In this document: in pieces, positions 55,105-62,800 of the stretch
Numbering within the stretch: the first letter of the stretch is position 1
Layout: each line of letters begins with the position of its first letter
Translations under genes and position numbers: made by a program
The notes under the pieces: generated by a model
What the model was told of the DNA's origin: nothing
Seen by the model: only the letters and a program-made list of their open reading frames with translations
Databases searched by the model: none
Assembly (NCBI RefSeq): GCF_000418325.1
Contig: NC_021658.1
Location: 13,744,501-13,808,500 of the forward strand
Origin: Sorangium cellulosum So0157-2
GTDB taxonomy: Bacteria > Myxococcota_A > Polyangia > Polyangiales > Polyangiaceae
Direction: 5' to 3'
DNA length: 64,000 nt

Positions 55105-56022
55105 TCAGCCCGCCGCCCTGCCCGCGTGGCCGCGCGCGGCGGCGCGCTGGAGCAGGTTGATCGCGAGGAGGAGCGCGAACGACGCCCCGAGCAAGAGGAC
55201 CGCGACCGCCGTCGCGTCGGCGTAAGTGCCCGTCTCGTTCACCTCGATCATCTTGATGATCACCTGGGACGCGATCTCGGTGTCCGGCCGGTTGCCCGAG
55301 ATGAAGATCACCGACCCGTACTCGCCGAGCCCGCGCGCGAGCGCCAGCGCGAACCCGGTGAGGAGCGCCGGCGCGAGCTCGGGCAGGACCACGGCGCGGA
55401 AGATCTGCAATCGGCTGGCGCCGAGCGTCGCCGCCGCCTCCTCGACGTCGCGGCTCAGGTCCTCGATCACCGGCTGCACCGTGCGCACGACGAACGGCAG
55501 GCCGACGAAGGCCATCGCGATCACCACGCCGAGCGGCGCGAGGGAGATCCGGTCGTACACCGTCCACGCGATCGGCGATTCGCGCCACCCGGCCGCGAAC
55601 CCGCGCCAGACGGGCCACGGGTACCGGAAACCCACGCTGGAGAGCGCCCCGCCGAGCAAACCGCCCTCGGCGTACAGCGTGGAGAGCGCGATCCCGGCCA
55701 CGGCCGTGGGGAGCGCGAACGGCAGGTCGATCACCGCGTCGAGGACGCGCGCGAACGGGAAGGTGTACCGGCCGAGCACCCACGCGATGAGCAGGCCGAC
55801 GACGACGTTGATGAGCGCCGCGGCGAGCGAGGCGCCCAGCGTGAACCGGACGGCCGCGGCGACCCAGCCGCTCGTGATCACCGCGAAGAAGCGACCCCAG
55901 CCGAGCTCCGCCGTCTTCAGGAACAGGGCGGAGAGCGGCAGGAGGACGACGAGGCTCAGGTAGAGCACCGCGACGCCCAGGGAGAGCGAGAACCCGGGGA
56001 GCACGCGCGCGCCGCGCGACAT
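55105..56022 (-). CDS. cysT: Sulfate/thiosulfate ABC transporter permease CysT
   Basis: A 305-residue permease beginning MSRGARVLPGFSLSLGVAVLY, the usual CysT (CysU) opening, with IDLPFALPTAVAGIALSTLY, an EAA loop (EDLSRDVEEAAATLGASRLQ) and RGLGEYGSVIFISGN. It heterodimerises with CysW. The ATG overlaps the binding-protein stop by one base (TGATG), implying coupled translation. CysW starts 13 bases after its end. Confidence 0.92.
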   Translation of the reverse strand: MSRGARVLPGFSLSLGVAVLYLSLVVLLPLSALFLKTAELGWGRFFAVITSGWVAAAVRFTLGASLAAALINVVVGLLIAWVLGRYTFPFARVLDAVIDLPFALPTAVAGIALSTLYAEGGLLGGALSSVGFRYPWPVWRGFAAGWRESPIAWTVYDRISLAPLGVVIAMAFVGLPFVVRTVQPVIEDLSRDVEEAAATLGASRLQIFRAVVLPELAPALLTGFALALARGLGEYGSVIFISGNRPDTEIASQVIIKMIEVNETGTYADATAVAVLLLGASFALLLAINLLQRAAARGHAGRAAG

Positions 56023-57086
56023 CACTTCTTCCGCATCTTGTCGAGCTCGGCCCCCTGGCCGAAATGGACGCTCATCACGGTCGGCCAGTCGGTGAAATGG
56101 TCCTTGAACCGGAACAGCGTGAGGGGCCTCAGCCGATCCGCGTGCTTCTTCGCGATCGCCTCGCTGTACGGGCGGTTGTAGCGCTTCGCGATGAGCTCCT
56201 GGCCCTCGTCGGAGAAGTGGAACTCCACGTACGCCTCGGCGATGTCCTTGACGCCGCGCCGCTCGGCGACCTTGTCGACGACCGCGAGGGGGACCTCGAT
56301 CGTGATCGAGTCCGAGGGGACGACGACCTCGAACTGGTCGGTCGTCGCCGGGTCGGCCGCGATCTGGAGGATCTCGTTCTCCCAGCCGAAGAGGACGTCG
56401 CCCGTGCGCTGCACGATGAAGCGCGTCGACGAGCCGCGCATGGCCGGGTCGAGGATGGCGTCGTCGTAGACCTTGGCCGTGAACTCGCGCGCCGCGGCCT
56501 CCGCCTCGGCGTCGTTCCGGCCCTCGGCCTTCGCCTTGCGCGCGGCGTGCGCCCAGGTCGACAGGTAGATCCACCGCGCCCCGCCGCCGGTCTTCGGATC
56601 CGGGCACAGCGACACCACCTCGGGCCGCGCGAGGTCCTCCCAGGCCTTCACCTGCTTGGGGTTGCCCTTGCGGACCAGGAAGATGACGGCCGACGTGTAC
56701 GGCACCGAGCCGTTCGGCAGCCGATCGCGCCAGGTCGCGGGCAAAAGGCCCGCCTTGGCGATGGTGTCGACGTCGAAGTCGACCGACAGGGCGGCCACGT
56801 CCGTCTCCTTGCCGGCGGCGATGTCGCGCGCCTGCTTGCCCGACGGGCCGTGATCGGTCTCCACGTCGACGTCCCTGCCGGTCTTCTGCTTGTACCACCG
56901 CTCGAACGCGGGATTGAGCTCCTGGTAGAGCTCGCGGGTGGGGTCGTACGACGCGACCGAGAGCTTCGCGACCCGGCCCTCCGCGCTCCCCTCGGCCGCG
57001 GTCGTCGTCTTCTTCTCCTCGCACCCGACGGCGGAGAGGAGCAGGGCGCCCAGCGCGAGCGCGAAACGGAGCGAGGTTGTCTTCAT
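56022..57086 (-). CDS. Sulfate/thiosulfate-binding lipoprotein
   Basis: A 354-residue binding protein of the Sbp/CysP family, lipidated at Cys22 (LSAVGC). Family features: LSVASYDPTRELYQELNPAFERWYK-like opening (NPAF), DHGPSGKQARDIAAG, DVAALSVDFDVDTIAKAG, KTGGGARWIYLSTWAHA and NRPYSEAIAKK. It captures sulfate or thiosulfate outside the inner membrane and hands it to CysTW. It is the first gene of the cluster. Whether it prefers sulfate or thiosulfate cannot be decided here. Confidence 0.9.
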   Translation of the reverse strand: MKTTSLRFALALGALLLSAVGCEEKKTTTAAEGSAEGRVAKLSVASYDPTRELYQELNPAFERWYKQKTGRDVDVETDHGPSGKQARDIAAGKETDVAALSVDFDVDTIAKAGLLPATWRDRLPNGSVPYTSAVIFLVRKGNPKQVKAWEDLARPEVVSLCPDPKTGGGARWIYLSTWAHAARKAKAEGRNDAEAEAAAREFTAKVYDDAILDPAMRGSSTRFIVQRTGDVLFGWENEILQIAADPATTDQFEVVVPSDSITIEVPLAVVDKVAERRGVKDIAEAYVEFHFSDEGQELIAKRYNRPYSEAIAKKHADRLRPLTLFRFKDHFTDWPTVMSVHFGQGAELDKMRKK

Positions 57087-57200
57087 CGTCTCATCCTGGG
57101 TGGAAAGGGCGCCAACTCTACCGCCGGACAGGGCCCTTGTCGCGAGGAGCGCCCCCGCGCTCCCCGGCGGAGCGGGGCGGCGGCCGCCGGGCGCTCGCGC

Positions 57201-58691
57201 TCAGGGCGGCGCGAGCTTGACCGCGACCGGCGAGAGCTGCTCCTCGACGACGTCGAGGCCCACGCCGAGCTGCCCGTCGCCGTTCTCGCCCCAGCAGAGC
57301 ACCTCGCCGGTCGTCCGCAGCGCGCACGTGTGGTGATAGCCGGCCGCGAGCTGCGCCACGCCGTCGATGGGCACGTCGACCGGCTGCGACGACAGCCCGG
57401 GCTTGCCGTGGCCGAGGGCGCCGACGCCCCACATCTTGAGGCCCCGCGCGGCGCCGGACACCGCGCCGCTCCGCTCGCGGCCGACGTCGATGCTCGCGGC
57501 CTGAGGCACGGCGACGAGCGTGGGCTCCGGCACGGGCCCGTAGCGGTCGGCGCCCACCGCGCCGTTGTAGTCGTTGCCGAAGCAGTAGACCTCCACGCCC
57601 TTGCGCGCGCAGGTGTGCCGGTCGCCCGCGGCCACCTCGTCGACCCCCGCGGTGAGCGGCGCCGCGACGTCCACCGCCGAGGTGGCGTTCTCGCGGGCCC
57701 CGCCGAAGCCGAGCTGTCCGTCGAAGTTCCGGCCCCAGCAGAGGAGGCCTCGGTCGGACGCCTTGATGGCGCAGGTGTGATCCTGGCCGGCGGAGACCTG
57801 CCGGATGTCGCTCCGGATGAAGTCCGGGGTGCCGGTCTGCGGCGACTCCCCGTTGCCAAGCTGGCCCTCGTCGTCGGCGCCCCAGCAGTAGAGCTCGTCG
57901 CCCGTCTTCACCGCGCACGAGTGCGCCGCGCCGAGCGAGAGCTGCACGACGTTGATCAGGCTCGGCACCCGCGCCGGCTCGCTCGCCGCGTAGAAGGAGC
58001 CGTTGCCGAGCTGTCCCAGCGTGCCGCGCCCCCAGCAGGTGACCGTCGTGTCCTCCAGGATCGCGCACGAGTGGGCGGGGAACTGTTCGTCGTCGCGCGC
58101 GAAGCCGCCGCCCGCCGCCACGTGGAGGGCCTTGCCGGGGAGGGCGACCTGCGCCGGCACGGGGACGACCGCCTCGCTGTTCGGCTTGCCCGACTCGGAG
58201 AACGCGTTCCTGCCCCAGCACCACACGCTGCCGTCCCGCCGGAGCACGCACGTGTGGGCGAACCCGGCCGAGATCTCGACCGGGTCGTTGCAGAACGCGC
58301 CCTCGTCGCCCTTCACGCACTCCGTCGCGCAGCGGTTGCCGCAGGCGCCGCAGTGCTCGTGGGCGCTCGCGCTCGTCTCGCAGCCCGGGGCCGCGGCGTC
58401 GCAGTCCAGGAAGCCGGCGTCGCAGGCGACGCCGCAGACGCCCGCCTCGCACGTCGGCGTCTGGTTCTCCGCGGCGGGGCAGTCGTCCGGCGAGGCGCAC
58501 GCGTCGCCCTTGCCGCCGGTGCCGCCCGCGCCGCCTCCGGCGCCCGCGCCGCCCGCGCCGCCGTGGCCGGCGTCGCCGCCTTGACCGCCCGTGCCCGTCG
58601 AGAAGTTCCGCTCGGAGGGCGAGCAGCCGGCGCAGAGCGCGAGGGTGAAGAGCGCCAGCGAGTTCGTCAGCAAACGAGGCATGTACGTCAT
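57201..58691 (-). CDS. RCC1-repeat lipoprotein
   Basis: A 496-residue lipoprotein (CAGC, Cys23) with a Gly-rich spacer and a Cys-rich stretch (62-135: CASPDDCP, CEAGVCGVAC, CGACGNRC). Residues 138-490 form a seven-bladed RCC1-like propeller: repeated AGFAHTCVLRRDGSVWCWGRN, LGAAHSCAVKTGDELYCWGAD, QDHTCAIK and GYHHTCALRTTGEVLCWGEN. Such surface propellers are abundant in myxobacteria; the role is unknown. The first ATG (58691) with GGAG upstream is used; a second ATG lies 9 bases on. Confidence 0.9.
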   Translation of the reverse strand: MTYMPRLLTNSLALFTLALCAGCSPSERNFSTGTGGQGGDAGHGGAGGAGAGGGAGGTGGKGDACASPDDCPAAENQTPTCEAGVCGVACDAGFLDCDAAAPGCETSASAHEHCGACGNRCATECVKGDEGAFCNDPVEISAGFAHTCVLRRDGSVWCWGRNAFSESGKPNSEAVVPVPAQVALPGKALHVAAGGGFARDDEQFPAHSCAILEDTTVTCWGRGTLGQLGNGSFYAASEPARVPSLINVVQLSLGAAHSCAVKTGDELYCWGADDEGQLGNGESPQTGTPDFIRSDIRQVSAGQDHTCAIKASDRGLLCWGRNFDGQLGFGGARENATSAVDVAAPLTAGVDEVAAGDRHTCARKGVEVYCFGNDYNGAVGADRYGPVPEPTLVAVPQAASIDVGRERSGAVSGAARGLKMWGVGALGHGKPGLSSQPVDVPIDGVAQLAAGYHHTCALRTTGEVLCWGENGDGQLGVGLDVVEEQLSPVAVKLAPP

Positions 58692-58912
58692 CGAAGCTCC
58701 TGAAGCGGCAGGTGTCCCGGAGCAGCAGGTCGCTCCTGGAACAGCTTTTTACGATGCCACTGCCCGCACGCAAAGCGGGTCCCTTCGGCAAGATCCGGAC
58801 GCCCGCCGGCGTTGGATCGCCCCGCGCCGGTGCGCCGGCGCGCCGGTTTGGGGGAGACGCCCCTGGCGGCGCCGCGTAAGGTCGCGGCGCCATCCGGCAG
58901 GAGGGAGATCGC

Positions 58913-59323
58913 ATGCACCGGAGTCGCCTTTGTGCTCTCGTGATTGACTGCAAGGTGGAAGACATCGACGCCGCGGCGGATTTCTGGGGCCGCGCGCTCG
59001 GCAAGCCCGTCAGGAAGAACGCGCCGGTCGGCAGCGGCTACCGCGAGATCGAGACGCGGGACGATGAGCTCATCATCCTGCTGCAGAAGGTCGATCACCC
59101 GAGCCGGACGCACCTCGACATCGAGACGGACGACCTCGACGCCGAGGTGCGGCGGCTCGAGGCGCTCGGGGCGCGGCGCGTGGAGTTCATCCAGCGCTGG
59201 TGGGTGATGGAGGCGCCGACGGGCCAGCGCTTCTGCGTCGTCCGCCCGCAGCGCGGCCCGCTCGAGGCGCACGACAACGCCAACGTCTGGAGCGACGATC
59301 CCGGCAAACCGGGCGCGCAGTGA
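58913..59323 (+). CDS. VOC (glyoxalase-like) protein
   Basis: A 136-residue single-module vicinal-oxygen-chelate protein: LCALVIDCKVEDIDAAADFWGRALG, IILLQKVDHPSRTHLDIETDD and a PTGQRFCVVRP strand. Actinobacterial and myxobacterial proteins of this form are annotated as VOC/glyoxalase-like; activity is not known and metal ligands are not obvious. A strong AGGAGGGA lies 5-12 bases before the ATG. Confidence 0.85.
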   Translation: MHRSRLCALVIDCKVEDIDAAADFWGRALGKPVRKNAPVGSGYREIETRDDELIILLQKVDHPSRTHLDIETDDLDAEVRRLEALGARRVEFIQRWWVMEAPTGQRFCVVRPQRGPLEAHDNANVWSDDPGKPGAQ

Positions 59324-59500
59324 GCCGGGGCGCGCGGCGAGCCGGGCGCGCGGCGAGCACCGCGCGCAGATCGAGGCTCGGCCGGGCGTCCGCCGGAGAT
59401 CGGGACCTGCTCCGACGGCCGACATGAAGTAACCTCTCCCCCGCGCCGATCGACGCGGCGCGCTGTGCGTGCGCCACGCCGAGATCCCCCGCGACATGAC

Positions 59501-60589
59501 ATGCAGCGCATGAGCACCGACGGCCGGGATCCCGGCGCAGCGGCCCTGTTCGACTGGAATCGCGCGGAGCCCGCGCCCGCGGAGCGCCGGCTCCCGCCGG
59601 GCGGCGTGCCCGCCGAGGCCTGGGCGGCGGCCCGCGCCGAGGACGAGGCGTGGCTGCCCTTCGAGCGCGCGGCCCGGCCGGTCGAGGTGCTCGACGAGAC
59701 GCTGCGCGACGGCATCCAGGGCGTCTCCACGGTGAACCCGCCGATCGCGCAGAAGATCGAGCTGCTCCAGGCGATGGCGAGCGTCGGCGTCGACGCGGTG
59801 AACCTCGGCATCCCGGCGGCCGGGCCGCGCCAGTTCGAGGACGCGTGCCTGCTCGCCCGCGAGATCGTCTCGTCCCGGCTGCCCCTCGCCCTGACCGCGG
59901 CCGCGCGCACGACCGCCGCGGACATCGAGGAGGTCGCCCGCGTGGCCGAGCGCGCCGGGGCCCCGATGGTGGTCTACGCGTTCATCGGCAGCTCGCCGAT
60001 CCGGCATTTCGTCGAGGGGTGGGGGCCCGATTTCCTGGCCCGCAGCGTCGAGGCCGCCGGGCGGGCCGCCGCCGCGGCCGGCCTGCCCTTCTGCCTCGTC
60101 GCGGAGGACGCGACCCGCGCGCCCCCCGGCATGCTCCACACGCTGTTCCGCGCCGCGGTGGACGCCGGCGCCGCGCGCCTCTGCCTGTGCGACACGACCG
60201 GCCACGTCACCCCGCCCGGGGTCGCGGCGCTCGTCGCGTTCGCCCGGCGCGAGCTCGCGGCCCTGGGCGCACCCGGGATCGAGCTCGACTGGCACGGCCA
60301 CAACGACCGCGGGCTCGGCCTCTCCGCCGCGCTCTGGGCGGCGGCGTGCGGGGTCGAGCGGGTCCACGCCACGGCGCTCGGCGTCGGGGAGCGGGTGGGC
60401 AACAGCTGCCTCGAGCTGCTCCTCGACAACCTCGGTCGGCTCGGCGCGCGCCCCCCGGTGCCGCGCGAGCGCCTCGCCGCGTACTGCGCGGTCGCCTCGC
60501 GCGCCCTCGCCTGGCCCATCCCGCCGGACCACCCCATCGCGGGGGCGCTCACGCGCCGGGGTGACGCGCTCCTCGGCGAGGCGCGATGA
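59501..60589 (+). CDS. DRE-TIM metallolyase-type enzyme (isopropylmalate-synthase/HMG-lyase-like)
   Basis: A 362-residue TIM-barrel enzyme. The signature DETLRDG (65-71) is followed by a metal-site HxH (WHGHNDRGLG) and the VGERVGNSCLELLL end. This family condenses or cleaves acyl-CoA with keto-acids: 2-isopropylmalate, homocitrate or citramalate synthases and HMG-CoA lyase. It is shorter than LeuA and lacks its regulatory domain, so feedback inhibition by leucine is not expected. Neighbours give no pathway clue. ATG at 59510 is an alternative start. Confidence 0.82.
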   Translation: MQRMSTDGRDPGAAALFDWNRAEPAPAERRLPPGGVPAEAWAAARAEDEAWLPFERAARPVEVLDETLRDGIQGVSTVNPPIAQKIELLQAMASVGVDAVNLGIPAAGPRQFEDACLLAREIVSSRLPLALTAAARTTAADIEEVARVAERAGAPMVVYAFIGSSPIRHFVEGWGPDFLARSVEAAGRAAAAAGLPFCLVAEDATRAPPGMLHTLFRAAVDAGAARLCLCDTTGHVTPPGVAALVAFARRELAALGAPGIELDWHGHNDRGLGLSAALWAAACGVERVHATALGVGERVGNSCLELLLDNLGRLGARPPVPRERLAAYCAVASRALAWPIPPDHPIAGALTRRGDALLGEAR

Positions 60590-60592
60590 CGC

Positions 60593-60922
60593 TCACCCGC
60601 CGGGCGTGACCTTGCCGCCGCCGACGCGCGCCAGGGCGGCGTGGACGATCGGCGCCGCGGGCGCGAGCGCGTCCGCGAGCTCGCCGACGCGGGCGGCGGC
60701 GCGCTCGGCGCGGGCCCACGCGGACGAGAAGCCGAGCGTGCCCGGCGGGTGGGCCGCGGCGAGGGCGATCGCCTGCCGCAGATCGTCGCCCACCGCCGCG
60801 ATGGCGTGGAGATCTGCCACGCTCGCCCCCCGCGCGCGCGCCGCGGCGTAGAGCGCGCGCACGATGCCGAGCAGGTCGCGGGCGGCCTCCAGCGGGAAGG
60901 GGTCGTGGCGGATCGAGAGCAC
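60593..60922 (-). CDS. Small hypothetical protein
   Basis: A 109-residue Ala-rich helical protein (GTG start) with nearly uniform G/C in third positions, which supports coding. Pieces: HDPFPLEAARDLLGIVRALY, HAIAAVGDDLRQAIALAA. No family recognised. It converges on the DRE-TIM gene with three bases between stops. Confidence 0.55.
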   Translation of the reverse strand: MLSIRHDPFPLEAARDLLGIVRALYAAARARGASVADLHAIAAVGDDLRQAIALAAAHPPGTLGFSSAWARAERAAARVGELADALAPAAPIVHAALARVGGGKVTPGG

Positions 60923-61046
60923 GGCGGCCGCAGATCACGGATGCCGGGGCGGGGCGTCAAGCCGGGCGCCGCTCGTACGCCGCGGTTTGAAAATTGCAAA
61001 ATTGCAGTGGCTCGACGGTTGCACGGAGCGGTTGCTGGAGGAGCAC

Positions 61047-61220
61047 ATGAACAACCGCGCGCATGAGCTCGCAAAGACGGACGTACCCGGCGGCGACGAG
61101 GAGGTCCCGCTGCCGCCCAACCCGGGTGACCCGGGGCCGGAGCAGCCCGAGCCGCCCTCGCCCGATCCCACCCAGGACCCGCGCATCCCGCCGCAGGGCG
61201 ACTTCCCGCGCGGGGTCTGA
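61047..61220 (+). CDS. Small Pro-rich protein
   Basis: A 57-residue protein: MNNRAHELAKTDVPGGDEEV, then a Pro/Asp/Glu-rich tail (PPNPGDPGPEQPEPPSPDP). GGAGGAG lies just upstream of the ATG. Predicted disordered and acidic; function unknown. It starts a pair with the next small gene 32 bases on. Confidence 0.5.
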   Translation: MNNRAHELAKTDVPGGDEEVPLPPNPGDPGPEQPEPPSPDPTQDPRIPPQGDFPRGV

Positions 61221-61252
61221 GCCGCGCGCGATGCGCGCGATGGAGGCAGCGT

Positions 61253-61525
61253 ATGGACGAGCAGAAGATCCAGGAGATCAAGAAAGAGGCCGCGCGTCAG
61301 GCGGCGGTGGGCGCCTCGGGCGGGAGGGAGCGGCCTGACGAGCACGAGGCGCCGAGCGACATGCCCAAGCCGCCTGTGGCCATCGAGGCGTCCACGGCGG
61401 CGCAAGAGGACGGCGACCGGCAGCCGAACGGGACCGGAAACGTGCCCGCGGTGTCGAGAGAGGCCGAGCGCCGCGACGGACCGACCCAGGGCGCGCCGGC
61501 GGTGAGGCCGCAGGGCGACCGCTGA
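61253..61525 (+). CDS. Small hydrophilic protein
   Basis: A 90-residue acidic, probably disordered protein (MDEQKIQEIKKEAARQAAVG...). GGAGG lies 6 bases before the ATG. No family is recognised. It may be cotranscribed with the small Pro-rich protein. Confidence 0.55.
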   Translation: MDEQKIQEIKKEAARQAAVGASGGRERPDEHEAPSDMPKPPVAIEASTAAQEDGDRQPNGTGNVPAVSREAERRDGPTQGAPAVRPQGDR

Positions 61526-61589
61526 ACGAGACGACCCCAGCCTTGCGACAGGTCTCCTCCGGTGCCCGGTGCCGGTGCGCCGTTTGGAA

Positions 61590-61617
61590 TTGACACCGAT
61601 ATTGTTAACGTTAACAT
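61590..61617 (+). promoter_or_regulatory. Promoter with LacI-type operator
   Basis: A perfect -35 box TTGACA (61590-61595), a 16-base spacer and TAACAT (61612-61617). The perfect 14-base palindrome TGTTAACGTTAACA (61603-61616) covers the spacer end and the -10 box. A central CG in such a palindrome is typical of LacI-family operators, so binding would block RNA polymerase. The next start codon is at 61678, for a carbohydrate esterase. Confidence 0.6.
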
Positions 61618-61677
61618 GGCGTCCGGGCCGCTGCTTTGGCTTTGCCCAGGGCAGGGGTCTGCCGGGAAAACTCTCTT

Positions 61678-62709
61678 ATGAAAAGCATCCTTCGATGTTC
61701 GCCCGGGCTCATCTCCTCGTGCGTCGCGTTCTCGCTGATCGGGGCCCTTGCCTGTAGTGAAGCGGACGTCTCGGCGGGAGCGACCGGACCCGCGGGCACC
61801 GGCGGGGCCGGCGCGACGGGCGGCGCATCTGTCGGCGTTGGCTCCGGGTCCACCTCGGCGGCGGGCACAGGGTCGGGCGGCGCGCCTTCCGAGGCTGCGT
61901 CCTCGGCGTCAGCGGGCGGTGGGGGAGGCGTGGGAGGCGGAGAGGTCTCGGGGACTGGCGGCGCGGGCGGCGCGGGCGGCGCGAGCAGCAGCGCAGGGCC
62001 GGCCGCGCCCGTGTTTCATGTCTTCCTCCTCCTCGGGCAATCGAACATGGCCGGGTACCCGAAGGCCTCGAACGCGGACAAGACCGAGAATCCTCGCATC
62101 AAGGTCCTCGGCTTCGACGACTGCGCCGCGACCGGGCGCGTCGAGGGCGAGTGGGACATCGCTGCCCCGCCGCTCCACGAGTGCTGGAACGGAGCGATCG
62201 GGCCCGGCGACTACTTCGCCAAGACCATCCTCGACCGCTACCCCGCCCAGGACAGCATTGGCCTCGTCCCGTCCGCCCTCAGCGGGGAGAAGGTGGAGAC
62301 GTTCATGAAGGCGGGGGGGAGCAAGTACGACTGGATCCTGTCGCGCGCGAAGGCGGCGCAGGAGGCCGGGGGCGTGATCGAGGGCATCCTGTTCCATCAA
62401 GGCGAGTCGAACTGCGGCGACCCCGCGTGGCCCGGCAAGGTGAGGACGTTCGTCTCGGACCTGCGCGCGGACCTCGGCCTCGGCGACGTGCCGTTCCTCG
62501 CGGGGGAGCTCCTCTACTCGGGGTCGTGCGCGAGGCACAACTCGCTCGTCGGCCAGCTCCCAGGGCTGGTCGCCAACGCCCACGTCGTCTCGGCGGAAGG
62601 GCTCGCCATCGATCCCGCCGACACGTGGAATCTCCACTTCGGCCACGACGCGCTGGTCACCCTCGGCATCCGCTACGCCGAGAAGATGAGCGGCGTCCTG
62701 GGTCTCTGA
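61678..62709 (+). CDS. Carbohydrate-esterase-6/SASA-like acetylesterase lipoprotein
   Basis: A 343-residue lipoprotein (GALAC, about Cys26) with a long Gly/Ala/Ser spacer to about residue 112. The catalytic domain matches the sialate/xylan acetylesterase (SASA, CE6) type: nucleophile in LLLGQSNMAG, then SALSGEKVETFM, FHQGESN, and the final Asp-His pair in TWNLHFGHDALVTLG. It probably removes acetyl groups from plant or microbial polysaccharide outside the cell. Likely repressed through the palindrome over its promoter. It is followed 91 bases later by a sugar-acid dehydratase gene, which fits carbohydrate use. Confidence 0.85.
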   Translation: MKSILRCSPGLISSCVAFSLIGALACSEADVSAGATGPAGTGGAGATGGASVGVGSGSTSAAGTGSGGAPSEAASSASAGGGGGVGGGEVSGTGGAGGAGGASSSAGPAAPVFHVFLLLGQSNMAGYPKASNADKTENPRIKVLGFDDCAATGRVEGEWDIAAPPLHECWNGAIGPGDYFAKTILDRYPAQDSIGLVPSALSGEKVETFMKAGGSKYDWILSRAKAAQEAGGVIEGILFHQGESNCGDPAWPGKVRTFVSDLRADLGLGDVPFLAGELLYSGSCARHNSLVGQLPGLVANAHVVSAEGLAIDPADTWNLHFGHDALVTLGIRYAEKMSGVLGL

Positions 62710-62800
62710 GCGCGGATTTCACATCGTCCGTCTCGGCGCTCGCGCGTGCGGCGCCGCGCGGGATTACCGCGCCGATGACACACCAGTTACGAGGGGTGAT

